From Hsuehochloa calcarea (lineage: Eukaryota; Streptophyta; Magnoliopsida; Poales; Poaceae), in NCBI GenBank assembly GCA_036346395.1, contig CM070615.1, positions 3,477,534 through 3,541,533 of the forward strand: DNA of 64,000 bases. The letters run 5' to 3'. The notes under the pieces are model-generated. The model did not search any database. It had not been told where the DNA came from and worked only from the letters and a program-made list of their open reading frames with translations. Numbering within the stretch: position 1 is the first letter of the stretch; each line of letters starts with the position of its first letter. A program made the position numbers and the translations under genes. Positions 46,746-57,611 of the stretch are shown in pieces.

Positions 46746-47516
46746 GAGTTATAATGTAGTTTTTTTTCTATACATTCCAAGTCACATAAAATCATGAAAC
46801 CCTAATTTCTGAAACCTAAAATCGAAATTTTAATGACCTAAATCCTAAATTTTCAAGACAATACCAAAACACATATAAAATTACGAAAATATTATACAAT
46901 CAAGTCCACTGCGTGAGGAACCTTCAAAATAAAATTCATATTTTTTGAAGCTCATTTTCTACATTTACAAATTCGCACAAACAAAACACTTATACGAAAT
47001 AGCGAGAAAAATTCCGAATGAATAAAATTATGACAAATTTACACAAGCAAGTACACGGTGTTGGGAGGCTTCACAATTTTTTTTTATAATTTTTTAAACT
47101 CATTTGCTATATTTTAAAATTCTTGATAATTTCAACATAACCCTAATTAACTTTAACTTTAACCCTAACCCTAACACAACGGCTAACCTACCTAACTGGA
47201 CACGTGTCGCCTCCTCGGCCGTTGCCGCACGGTCACGACAGAGAGGCGACAAGTGGTGGGCTGCGGGCTGGCGGAGAAACGTGGCGGTTTCTCTGGTGTT
47301 GCCGTACAATCACCCTACGATAACGGTGTTAAATATATAAATACCATTTGCTTGTGTTTATTTTTGTAAATACATACCAGACGTGCTTAGTTAGCAAAAA
47401 AATTCCCTGCACCTCACCCTAAAAACTTGCTTCTTTCTCCTTTTTGTTGAGACCACTATGAAATCTTGGCGTGCGTCACTATACGGTGTGTCTCGGTCAC
47501 CTTCCTCTCGCCTCTT

Positions 47517-47522
47517 TATATA
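47517..47522 (+). promoter_or_regulatory. TATA box of the amino acid transporter gene
   Basis: TATATA in a CTCTTTATATACCGC context lies about 160 bp upstream of the start codon. A leader of about 130 nt results. It is only about 110 bp from the right end of the MULE, so the upstream promoter includes MULE sequence. Confidence 0.6.
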
Positions 47523-47678
47523 CCGCGCTAGCTCTCGGACGCTTCACTCGCCACCACGTCTCCTCTTCCGTTTCCTTCTTTCTTCTCCAAACCCCTCAAG
47601 AACCGACTGAACCGTGCCCCCCGGACACATCTGTGACATCCCCGTCGGAATCGATCCTTCTTGTTGCTCCGGACGGCC

Positions 47679-50600
47679 ATGGACAAGGGCACGCTAGTGT
47701 CGTCGGACCAGAGCGGCGGCGGAGGAGGAGGCTCGTTCTCTAGCCTGCGCGCGTACGGCCGCGCGCTGGCGCGGCGGGCGTGCACGGCGACGGCGCCGGC
47801 CGAGGAGATGAGCCGCGTGCGCGCGCGGTCCGGGGCGGACATGGCGCGCACGCTGCGGTGGCCGGACCTCGTCAGCCTGGGGCTCGGCGGCATGGTCGGC
47901 GCCGGTGTGTTCGTCACCACTGGGCGCGCTACCAGGCTGTACGCGGGGCCGGGCGTCGTGGTGTCGTACGCCATTGCCGGCTTCTGCGCGCTGCTCTCCG
48001 CGTTCTGCTACACCGAGTTCGCCGTCGACATGCCCGTCGCCGGCGGCGCCTTCAGCTACCTCCGCGTCACCTTCGGTGAGCTAGCTGACCTTATTCATGC
48101 CTAGACCATGACCTGTGTACATCATTTTATTTTGTTTGCTCCTGAAATAAAATATTCTTCTTGATTTTGGCATTTCTTTGGGATTTCTTTGGGATTTCTT
48201 TATGTTTGATCAGTTCGCTTTCGTTCATGCAATTTACTTACGTCATTGGGGACGCGATGACTCACATATTGGGAGGGGGGGGGGGTGATGTGTTTTTTTT
48301 CCCTTAAATATTTGATGTATCCACTTCATGTGTGCTTGCTCTTAAATTTCCCCTTTCTTCCGTTTGTCCGGTTGATCAAAAGCATCATTCTTTTACGGGT
48401 ATTTATGTGTACGCGACAGGTGTAACACGACGCCCTTTAGGCCTGCTTCCGTTGTCGTTTTGCTTGTTTGCATGTTTTTGATGGAATTTAGAGTACTGGT
48501 GATGTTGCTGATTGATGCTGTTCTTCCATGTTTCCTCATGTTACCTTTCATGGATTCTTTGGCTCCTCGTTTTGTTGAAGGTTAGATTTGTTTCCCCCTT
48601 TATCCTTTCTCCTTTTAAAAAGATTTGTTTTCTTTCACTTTGTCGGGTTATTCACTTTGTTTGTGTTTTTTCCCCCCAATAAATTTCCATTTTGCACGGT
48701 ATTTGTGAACTATTTATTTTAGAATGAAGCATTCAAAAAGTACAAGGCCTAAATTTGCCAAACTTTGTACATGAACGTTGGTTTGTCAATCGATGTTAAA
48801 TTAAGATTTTGCAAACCGCACGAACAATTTAAAAAAAAATGTTAGATTGTGATTTTCAACAAATTTTATTGTATACACGTATCCATATCCAAATAATGTT
48901 GCAAGTCCCTTTCTTGCATCTCCAAAACAGTTTGATCTTTTGATCCAAATGGGTCGATGGGACCTATACTTTGTTGGAAGAAAAGATCCCACTCATTTTC
49001 ACAGCCACCATTTTCCCTACCACCAAGAAAAAAACTAACCCCACCATGCATTTTCTCTGTTATTTGCATGCTATTAGCTCCCAGCATGTAGCATTGGACA
49101 TTGCCTATACACATATTCTTCAGGCTGTACACCATTTCCTCATCATGCATGTAAATTTCTCTGCATGCAAGATGCAACAGGCATCCTCCAGCTTATCTAA
49201 CCTGCTTGGAATTGCATGTCCTAACATCTGGGCATTCTTTGACCTTTGTTCAATGCTTCTGCTGCTTTGGAGTCTGGATCATGGCAGATAGTAGTACTTG
49301 CTCCTCCTTTTCAATGGCTTTGGCAGATCTTCCTTGTCGTGTTACTAGAAGTACAATTATACTGTCACATCTTCTGTGCACAGCTTGTTTGGACGTGAGA
49401 GGACAGGGCATCGTCTTGCTTGGATGTAACGTGCGGTTTGCGTTTGGATGTTGTGTGTGCGTGTGCAGGGGAGTTCGCGGCGTTCCTGACGGGCGCGAAC
49501 CTGATCATGGAGTACGTCTTCTCCAACGCCGCCGTGGCGCGCAGCTTCACGGCGTACCTCGGCACGGCGGTCGGCGTGGACGCGCCCAGCAAGTGGCGCC
49601 TCGTCGTGCCGGGCCTCCCCAAGGGGTTCAACGAGGTCGACCTCGTCGCCGTCGGCGTCATCCTCCTCATCTCCGTCTGCATCTGCTACAGGTACGTTAC
49701 CTTACTCAAGTGTGTCAAACGCTTGTTTTCACACAAAAAAGTGGTCAAAGAACTAAAAATTTTAAAATCCTTTTGGTTTTGCCCAAGTGTCAGTCTTCTT
49801 GTCTCTTCCTGTGGATCTCTGCACTGTCTGTTTTGCATGACTGAAATATGAATCCCCTGTTTCTCTGCACTCCAAAGCAAATGCACATCACTTTTGTTTC
49901 GTCTTGGCTGCTGGTGTGGGTGATTGTGGCCGTGGTCGTGGTCGTTTGCTCCCTTTCCTGTTCTGCAACTGCTCCTCTACTTTTGTTTTTGCCAGATTCA
50001 ATAACTTCCATGCAAAGTGGGGCTAATTATTTGCTCTACTTCTGTTCATCCTGGAAACATTCGAGATTTTGTTCTGTGGGAAAGGATCTTGTCCGTCACT
50101 TTTGGACCTTTTCCTTTCACAGTCGAATATTTTTTTGCGGGAAATGTTGGCAAGCTTTCCCCAATGAAAGAATCTCGAAGGTGGCCAGTCTGTTCCTTCT
50201 GTCCCTCAGTTCTCGCATTGGTCAAAACAGTCAAGAACCTGAACCACTCGTTTTCTGTAGCACATGTGCGAATTTTGGAATAAATATCATCCTGAACGAT
50301 TGAAAGTTGAGAAACAATATGATGATTAGATTTCGAAAGCACTATTGTTTATGAGTTATGATCAAATTCAGAATTGCTGCAAAAAAAAAAGACAATTTTT
50401 TATGTCTTGTTGTCTGCAATGGCAGCACCAAGGAGAGCTCGGTGGTGAACATGGTTCTGACGGCGGTCCACGTGGCGTTCATCCTGTTCATCATCGTCAT
50501 GGGCTTCTGGCGCGGCGACGCCCGCAACCTGACGCGTCCCGCCGACCCAGCGCACCCGGGCGGCTTCTTCCCGCACGGCGTCGGCGGCGTGTTCAACGGG

Positions 50601-52748
50601 GCCGCCATGGTGTACCTGAGCTACATCGGCTACGACGCCGTGTCCACCATGGCCGAGGAGGTGGAGCGGCCCGCCCGCGACATCCCCATCGGCGTCTCGG
50701 GCTCCGTCATCCTCGTCACCGCTCTCTACTGCCTCATGGCCGCCTCCATGTCCATGCTCCTCCCCTACGACGCGGTACGTAACATCTGCTCTGATATGGC
50801 CGGTCCAATGTCTCAGTGCCACAACCTCTTACCTGATTCAGCTTAGTTATTTGCGTTGTTGGTCAATACGCAAACTTTGAAGAGAACCAAATCCTGACAC
50901 CATCTTTAGCAAAATTGATATTCCTATATAGGCATATAGATCAAGATGTTTGGTACTAGTTAGTCTCAGCTAGAAGAGAGAGAGCTCATCTTTACTTTTG
51001 TAGGTGAGGATAATTCTGGGTATATACCGCCTATGGTCGAGTGGGCTATAGTTCAACAGAACAGGAGGTTTGTACAATCGATGCCACCGGCATACGATTC
51101 CAGTACTCGCTTTCTTTTCTTATTTTGTTTCTTGTTTTGCTTTCTTCCTTTTTTGCGATGTTGGTCATATGATTTTGGGATGAATCATGAATCTGCCGTC
51201 GACATCGCAGGACGCCCCAAATCTACTTTCTAGTTCTAGGAGAATAAAGCATCTACAGTGTTCCGAACAGAACCTGATACGGTAAACCTGCCAATTTTTT
51301 TGTTATTTTTTGACCTGAGCTTATGTTGTTTGCTGTGCAGATCGACACGGAGGCGCCCTTCTCCGGCGCGTTCAAGGGGAGCTCGGGGTGGGGGTGGGTG
51401 TCGAACGTGATCGGCGCCGGCGCGAGCCTCGGCATCCTGACGTCGCTGATGGTGGCGATGCTGGGCCAGGCCAGGTACCTCTGCGTCATCGGCCGCTCCG
51501 GCGTCATGCCCGCCTGGCTCGCCAAGGTGCACCCCAAGACGGCCACGCCCGTCAACGCCTCAGCCTTCCTCGGTACGTACGAAAGTCACTTCTCCATCTT
51601 CCGTTGCAGTAACCGTTCTACTTTTGACCGATGATATCTGCTAGCTCACGAGTACTAGTTTCTTGCTTGACGGAAAAACATAAGCAGCAGCAGCAACAAC
51701 AACAAAAAAACCATCTTTCGACTGTTTTGGTGATGTTTTCTTTGGGAATTTCTCGGATTCAGCTCAAATGTCAGCTATATCCTAAGAATTTGAATCCAAA
51801 TCCTTCCTACCCAACTCATTTGTCAGCGAAAGTTCGCAAATATTTTGCAAGCAAATGAATTTTGCACATAGCATGCTGCATGCATCACTTTTTTCAGAAA
51901 GGATGATTGGGCTCTTGACCTGGCGATCAACAGCAACAGAAATAACCAAATTGCTTTACTTTCATGGGCATCTCACGCACGATAAAAGCAGACAAGACGC
52001 GGGTTTTTTGGGTTCCTACGAGGTAAAGAAAGACCAGAGAAACAGGCAAAAGAAGAACCGGATGGATTAGCACTAGTTCTTACAGTCTATTCTGAATTTC
52101 TGATAGAGACGAACAGCAAATCACACGGGTCGTACCATCGTCCCTGCTCGGCGCGCCGTCATTCTCACAGCTCTATTCGACGAGATAATGACATGCTAAC
52201 CTGCAGTTAGTGCACCCGGTGAGACACCCGTGTCTCTGAATTGCACGTTAGGGTTTCTGAATTTTCCGTGATCTGATCCCGTGATCTTTTGGTTACTACG
52301 CCCTCGTCAGGAGTTACTACCCTGGCGGATAGTTGGGATAAGATATAACGGATTGCACCCCTAGTAGAAAGAAAGACGGTTGACAGGACAACTACTACAC
52401 ACTCTTTGGTAAAAAGAAAGCAGGGGCGGAGCTTAATGGAGGCCAACAACCAACATCGATCGTGACCTCCTTAAAATTTGCAAGTCTTTAAGAGAAGATA
52501 ATGGATACAAGGCTAGCAAGTGCTTGAACGTGAAAATGACCACCTCTTTTTTGTGAAATTTATTCGCTTTTGAGTATTGACCCCTACTTGATTTGTGGTC
52601 AAGTTCCGCCAGTGAAAAAAAGTGTTAGGAGTTATCATTAGTGGCGGATCTAGAACGAAAATAACTAAGGGTCCTTTGAGACAAGATGGATCGTGTTCGG
52701 CTGAGCTATGGATTGAGATGTTCTCTCATATTGAACTTAGAGTGTCCA

Positions 52749-52815
<67 letters not shown>

Positions 52816-53104
52816 AAGCCTTCTACTCCTATTTCTTATTCAGTATTTCGTAGGGAGTATCTTTGATAGGAGAGTAGTATACTGAGTATATATCTTATAA
52901 TTTTTAGATATACTCCTTTTAGTGCGAATATGAATGTATTAACAAAATATGCTAAAAACTAAGGACTTTTTACAAATTTTTCATGTGGTTGAGAATATCT
53001 TATAATTAGTATATGAGTATACCCAAAGTGATAAAGAGTATGTCAAGTTCTTTTAGGTGGTATATCGAAGTGGAAGAACTACAGGGAGTAGAAAGTATTA
53101 ATCC

Positions 53105-53135
<31 letters not shown>

Positions 53136-54127
53136 GAAAGATGATGACACGCCTTATCGAGAAAGATAATGTCTCGTGATCTCTCAGTTGCTAAGCTTTA
53201 AGATTGACTATGATTACGAACTGCACTCTTGACTTTGCATTAACCGTTGACTACATTGACCTTTTTTTTCCCTATTAACAATTTGGTCCTAAAGTTAATG
53301 ACACGCTATCATGTAGTTAGTGTGAGACACCCGTGTCTTTGAACAGCATGTTAGGTGGTTTTCTTTATTTATGAATTTTCCATGATTTGATCCTGTGACC
53401 TTTTGGTTGCTAAGGCTTCTAGACTTGCTACTGAATAGTTTCTTGCTAACCTTAAGGATAATGGTGATATCCTTTCTATGGAAGAAAGATAATGACATGT
53501 CCTCTCGAGAGGTCAAACGATTTCCTTTGCATTAACCGCTGATCACATTGACTTTATTATATTAACAATTTGGTCCTCCTGCTCACAGGGATTTTCACGG
53601 CGGCGCTCGCGCTCTTCACGGAGCTGGACATCCTCCTGAACCTCGTCTGCATCGGCACGCTCTTCGTCTTCTACATGGTGGCCAACGCCGTCGTGTACCG
53701 CCGCTACGTTGCCGCCAGCAGCGGCGCCTGGCCGACGCTCGCGTTCATCCTGGCCTTCTCCCTGATCGCGCTCTCCTTCACGCTGGTGTGGAAGCTGGCG
53801 CCGCACGGGGGCTCCAGGGTCGGGCTCCTCGTGGCGTGCGCGGCCGGCGCGGTGGCCACGGTCGGCGCGTTCCAGGCGCTGGTGCCGCAGGCGCACAAGC
53901 CCGAGCTGTGGGGCGTGCCCGGCATGCCGTGGGTGCCGGCGGCGTCCGTCTTTCTCAACGTCTTCCTGCTCGGGTCGCTGGACCGGCCGTCCTACATCCG
54001 GTTCGGGTTCTTCTCGGCGGCCGCCGTGCTGGTGTACGTGCTCTACAGTGTGCACGCCAGCTACGACGCCGAGGAGAGCGGCGCGCTCGACGGCGCCAAG
54101 GTGCAGGACGAAGCTTGCAAGGTGTAG
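47679..54127 (+). CDS. Cationic amino acid transporter, CAT6/CAT7 type, five exons
   Basis: An APC-superfamily permease for basic and neutral amino acids across the plasma or vacuolar membrane. Exons 47679-48075, 49469-49691, 50426-50774, 51341-51572, 53589-54127; all introns GT-AG and phases close to 579 aa, the usual length for plant CAT5-8 proteins. Visible motifs: MSRVRARSGADM before TM1; the TM1 signature GLGGMVGAGVFVTTGRATRL; VSYAIAGFCALLSAFCYTEF; PVAGGAFSYLRVTFGEF across exons 1-2; TGANLIMEYVFSNAAVARSF; VVPGLPKGFNEVD; GVFNGAAMVYLSYIGYDAVS; MAEEVERPARDIPIG; LGQARYLCVIGRSGVMP; LVCIGTLFVFYMVANAVVYR. I recognise closest similarity to the Arabidopsis CAT6/CAT7 branch. Exon GC is very high, as in many grass genes; introns are AT-rich. 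Confidence 0.95.
48076..49468 (+). other. Transporter intron 1 (1.39 kb)
   Basis: AT-rich intron with a G run (48271-48284) and a short repeat 'tttctttgggat' (48173-48195). No coding content. Confidence 0.8.
51573..53588 (+). other. Transporter intron 4 (2.0 kb) with duplications
   Basis: The intron contains an (AT)n run, a second shorter one, and two sets of internal direct repeats. One set is at 52184-52330 and 53296-53440 (with GAGACACCCGTGTCT and GATCTTTTGGTTACTA / GACCTTTTGGTTGCTA). The other is at 53233-53290 and 53525-53577 (CTTTGCATTAACCG and AACAATTTGGTCCT). The last copy abuts the splice acceptor at 53588. Confidence 0.75.
52752..52813. repeat. (AT)n microsatellite, ~31 units
   Basis: An uninterrupted TA/AT run of about 62 bp in the transporter's last intron. 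A second, shorter run lies at 53105-53130. Such tracts vary in length between individuals. Confidence 0.95.
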
Positions 54128-54639
54128 GCAGCTAGGGTGGGTGGCTGACATGGAGAGAGCTAGTTAAGTGCTGCTCTAGGTTTTGGTCCTCTCGACTTTA
54201 TCCATGGTGTTTTAGGTTCTATATGTTGTTGTTGAGAGTAAAGTAAAGAAGCTAACAAGGTGATATATAAAACGCGATAATTGAGAGAAAATGGGGGAAA
54301 AAGAGATTGCACATGTAACCTGCAAATATGTAATGTACAAGTTCTCCTTAAGAAATGTACATGTTCTTTTCCCAGAAGAGTCTTTTAGCGCAAATGGTTG
54401 CGTTATGTACGTGTTCTCGTGGTTTTGGGTTTTGGAACGTAGGAATTTTACCAAAATTTTGCATGAATTTTGTTTCTGTAAGATTCGTACATTCATTTTG
54501 GCAGGGAGGGACAGGGGGAGTCCCCAAAGTCTTCGTTACGCTCAAACAAAATTAAATGTAGCCTCACCTCAACTGAAGCATCGGATTTCACATTCGAATT
54601 CTGGACTATTTTAGTCCCGTTGCTTAACAAAAATTTCAA
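54128..54639 (+). other. Transporter 3' UTR and downstream spacer
   Basis: The stop codon is followed by AT-rich DNA; the transcript probably ends within the first 150-250 bp. A stretch at 54480-54560 contains 'ggcagggagggacaggggga'. No gene is recognised. Confidence 0.5.
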
Positions 54640-55150
54640 AAATAACTTCTTCTTATACTTGATGCCATCCCAGACGGCTGGGACGACAGCAGCCAAGGTG
54701 CTGCTGTCCTCGAGGGCAGCACCTTGGTGCTGCCCCACGTGGTATATTTTTTTTAAACTAATTAAAAATATTTGTTGGATGATTTTTTAAATATACAAAA
54801 TGAGCTCAAACAATTATAAATTTTTTTGTGGAGCCTCCTAGTATAGTGTGTCTGCTTGTGTAATTTTTTTGAAATTTTATGTATTCTTATTTTTTCTTCA
54901 AAATTCTTTAAAGTCTAATATTTGTAGGAATTTTATAATATAGCAAATGAGGTCCAAAAAAGTATGAAATTTTTTTGCCAGACTCCCTACACAGTGACTT
55001 GATTGTGTAAATTTTACATAATTTTATATACTCTGAAATTGTCTCGACAAATTCAGGGTTTAGGTCTCAAAAATTAGGACGAGACGTTTCGGAAATTAGG
55101 GTTTCATGATTTCATATGACTTGAAATGTGCGAAGTTTGGTACGACATGA
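54640..55150. mobile_element. MULE end debris related to the 43.4-47.4 kb MULE
   Basis: Phrases from the subterminal arms recur: 'ttttttgtggagcctcct' (54821-54839), 'tgcttgtgtaa', 'tatagcaaatgag', and a right-side stretch reading GAAATTAGGGTTTCATGATT, the reverse complement of a phrase near 46790-46815. A hairpin with perfect 12-bp arms (CCAAGGTGCTGC, 54693-54704; GCAGCACCTTGG, 54716-54727) lies near the left end. A matching second arm was not located, so the limits are open. Confidence 0.5.
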
Positions 55151-55564
55151 CTACTCTTGGTTGCTATGGTTCTTGATTATATTTTTTCTGTACGGTGGAG
55201 TTAAAGTAGAGTACAGAAATTAACTTAACTGAAGGGGCTGAGAACGTTGCGATTACGGAGAAGTCCTAAAACATAAAAGAATCGATGTCGATGTGAATGG
55301 TTATTTCTAGAATTCCACCAGAAGAGGCATACTTTGATGCCTCAGCGGAGGCACAGAACCAGAACTACATTGCAGTCCGCGCGCGGACAGAAGCACGTTA
55401 CATGTGTTCACATGGCATGATGGTTCGGCTAATTGCTTTACCATGGACGCTACTACTACGGTAACTTGCGACACGAGCTTCCGGACCTTGTAAGTACGCA
55501 TGCCTTTAGGGGATAGTAAAAAACATGGCAAAAAGGAGGGGGGACTACTACGGAATGGCCCGAC
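55151..55564. other. Spacer downstream of the first GRF zinc-finger gene
   Basis: No coding frame; presumably 3' flank of the minus-strand gene at 55565-56319. Confidence 0.4.
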
Positions 55565-56319
55565 CTACTGCGTGGACCGGAGCCATTTGCCCTTTCTTGC
55601 GAGCTCGGCGTTATACTTCTCGCCTACCGCCCTGGCCTCGGCTGCCATTTTCCGCTTTTTCTCGTGCTCCCTCTCGCGTGCCTCGCGCTCCCTACGCCTG
55701 CATGCCTCGAGATGTCTGCGTCTCCCACCGGATACGCTGGTTGTGCTCTTCAGTTCGACGCTCCTCCTCCCGGATCTCGCATCCCCTTTCGGCATTCCAC
55801 TCCTCGAAGTCGAGCTGCCACTGATCGTGTGGGTGGATCTCTAGGTCGATCCACTTGCAGAAGCCACGTAGCGGCTCCGGGGACTACGGGTAGACGGGAG
55901 AGATTGTTAGTGCGTACTCTGAAAGAAAATTGGTACGATAACTTATTGTAAGTACTCCTTACCGGCTGCTGATAGCTGCTCGTATCCCAACGACGGTCGG
56001 GATAGTCAGAGGAGTAGTTAAGACAACCCCAGTAACGCATGCCAAGGCTGAGCTGGTGCTTGAATTTGAAGAACTTGCATGTGTCCCTGCACCAACAGAG
56101 GGGCGGCGTCTCCCCCTCTGGCGGGTGTTGCGGCGAAGGTTCGGTTGGAACGTTCTGGCAGGGGTTGCTGCTACGGGGGGCTTCATTGCGGAGAGCTGCC
56201 ATCCTGGCAAGCTGCTCTTGCCGGACCCGAGCCTCAACAGCCCTAGCTTGTTCGGCCTGTGCCGTTGAAGCCCTTGCTAGATCACGGATCTCGTCCCATT
56301 GCTTCTTGAGGTTGTCCAT
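55565..56319 (-). pseudogene. Two-exon gene with GRF-like zinc finger and charged tail, frameshifted
   Basis: Exon 1 runs 56319 to 55963 (119 codons, phase 0), exon 2 from 55883 leftward; the 79-bp intron is GT-AG. Exon 1 has an N-terminal coiled coil (MDNLKKQWDEIRDLARAS, then AQAEQARAVEARVRQEQLAR) and CWCRDTCK...GMRYWGCLNY, a C-x-C / C / RYWxC pattern of GRF-type zinc fingers. Exon 2 continues LRGFCKWIDLEIHPHDQW, supplying the last Cys and the W-I-D of the family, then EEWNAERGCEIREEERR. This frame stops at 55692. A frameshift near 55700-55720 would instead join the highly charged helix EREAREREHEKKRKMAAEAR ending at 55565. Either the gene lost its tail or the sequence has an indel error. 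Function unknown; such proteins are common in grass genomes, often near MULEs. Confidence 0.6.
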
Positions 56320-56452
56320 CCCAGCGTGGTAAAGCAAGCTCTGGTGTAGCGTTGGGTTTGGTTGTGTGGTTTTCTCTCGTAGATGACTTGCACCTCCTTT
56401 TATAAGCCAAAGGGTTGGCAAGGCGTGGTTAGCAGAGTGTTGTCTAATCTTT

Positions 56453-57075
56453 TTGCAGAGAGAAGTCATGTCCCATTTTTTGGAGTGTTGTCCTTTCGGT
56501 ATGAAAAGCTGGGGAGGCAGAGTGTTATCACGTCTTGCTTTGTAGAGTCCTCTCTCGTCCTGGTTTGCAGAGAAAAGTCACATCTTACTCTGCAGAGTGA
56601 TGTCATTTCGGTATGAAAAGCTGGCGAGGCAGTGTGTTGTCACGTCTTACTTCGCAGAGTGCTGTCATTTCGGTCTGAAAAGCTGGCGAGGCAGTGTGTT
56701 GTCACGTCTTACTTTACAGAGTGCTGTAACTTCGATCTGAAAAGCTGGTGAGTTAGTGTGTTGTCACGTCTTACTTTACAGAGTGCTGTAATTTCGATCT
56801 GAAAAGTTGGCGAGTTAGTGTGTTATCACGTCTTACTTTGCATAGTGCTGTCATTTCGGTCTAAAAAGCTGGCGAGGCAATGTGTTGTCACGTCTTACTC
56901 TGCAGAGTGTTGTCATTTCGGTCTGAAAAGCTGGCGAGACAGAGTGTTATCCCGTCTTACTCTGCAGAGTGATGTCATTTCGGTCATAAAAGCTGACGAG
57001 ACAGAGTGTTGTCACGTCTTACTCTGAAGAGTTCTGTCATTTCGATCTGAAAAGCTGGCGAGACAGAGTGTGTTG
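56453..57075. repeat. 62-bp satellite, at least eight exact-phase copies
   Basis: The phrase GAAAAGCTGGCGAG recurs at 56615, 56677, 56739, 56801, 56863, 56925, 56987 and 57049, always 62 bp apart. Each unit also has GTTGTCACGTCTTACT, CAGAGTGCTGTCATTTCGG. Copies differ by substitutions only. A ninth, partial and diverged copy is at about 56453-56530, offset by 50 bp. The array covers the region upstream of the minus-strand gene at 56319. Confidence 0.92.
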
Positions 57076-57129
57076 TGACTTAAGTTTGCAAATTTGTTTT
57101 GCAATTGAAGTTGTTTTAAAAGCCATCTG

Positions 57130-57440
57130 TTGCTTTGTTAGGATAATCGGTAGTTCCGGCGATATAAGTGCGGAACTACCGCTGGGCAGAACTTCCAAAA
57201 ATCCCGCGGAACGTTTTTTTCAAAGAGCACCCTTTTTGGTATTTAGCCCATTTTCTACAAGCGCGGTAGTACCGCCATGTTGGGAGCGGAACTACCGCAC
57301 CGCGGAAGTTCTGATTTTCACGTGGAACGTTTTTTCCAGTGAGGGTCTTTTTGTGCTTCATTTAAGAGTGGTAGTACTGCAAGAAATTTGCGGAACTTCC
57401 GATAATCGAGTATCGCAAATTAGTTGGCGGTAGTTCCGCG
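57130..57440. mobile_element. Fragment related to the 2.78-kb LTR (palindrome cluster)
   Basis: 'gataatcggtagttccggc' is followed by 'gcggaactaccgctggg', then GCGGAACGTTTTTTTC and 'agagcaccctttttggtatttagccc', parallel to 20965-21075 in the gag-only element. Further CGGTAGTACCGCC-type palindromes follow to about 57440. It is diverged from both LTRs of the complete element, so it comes from an older relative. Confidence 0.75.
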
Positions 57441-57611
57441 CTGATTTGGAAATTATGATTTGATTAATTCACACGCAAAGTGTTCATAACAGAATTAGAT
57501 AGAGGCATACATGATACAAACCAGTACAACAACGCCGCAAAGACATACATCACGTAGTGCAGGGATGCATAGATAAAGAGTGGAAATTATAATCTTATTA
57601 AAACTGAACTT
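57441..57611. other. 3' flank of the second GRF zinc-finger gene
   Basis: Short non-coding stretch between the LTR fragment and the stop codon of the minus-strand gene. Confidence 0.45.

Larger units (their letters stand above)
43415..47407. mobile_element. Non-autonomous MULE with long inverted ends, carrying a plant-mobile-domain gene
   Basis: The left arm (about 43415-43745) and the right arm (about 46965-47407) are diverged inverted copies. Shared phrases, read inward on each strand, are TAA.TAAGCAC, GTATGTATTT, the CAACGGCCGAG core, ACATGTCCAGTTAG / ACACGTGTCCAGTTAG, telomere-like GGTTAGGGTTA, AAGAATTTTAAAATATAG, GCCTCC.(G/A)ACA..GTGTACTTG and GCTATTTCGTATAAGTG. The right arm has an extra ~90 bp before the CAACGGCC core. 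Long, internally varied inverted ends and a captured-gene interior are typical of MULEs; no MURA transposase is present. The outer edges are approximate and I could not confirm a 9-bp target duplication. Confidence 0.75.

Noticed and set aside
47528..47974. 148-aa minus frame opposite the transporter's first exon
   Set aside because: Shadow of the high-GC exon 1; the plus-strand product has clear family motifs.
50400..50822. 140-aa minus frame opposite transporter exon 3
   Set aside because: His/Gly-rich shadow of the real exon, with no supporting structure.
53543..54151. 202-aa minus frame opposite the transporter's last exon
   Set aside because: Charge-rich shadow frame produced by GC-rich third positions of the real exon.
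56453..57075. CRISPR-like array
   Set aside because: The units are continuous 62-bp repeats without unique spacers, in a plant nuclear context.
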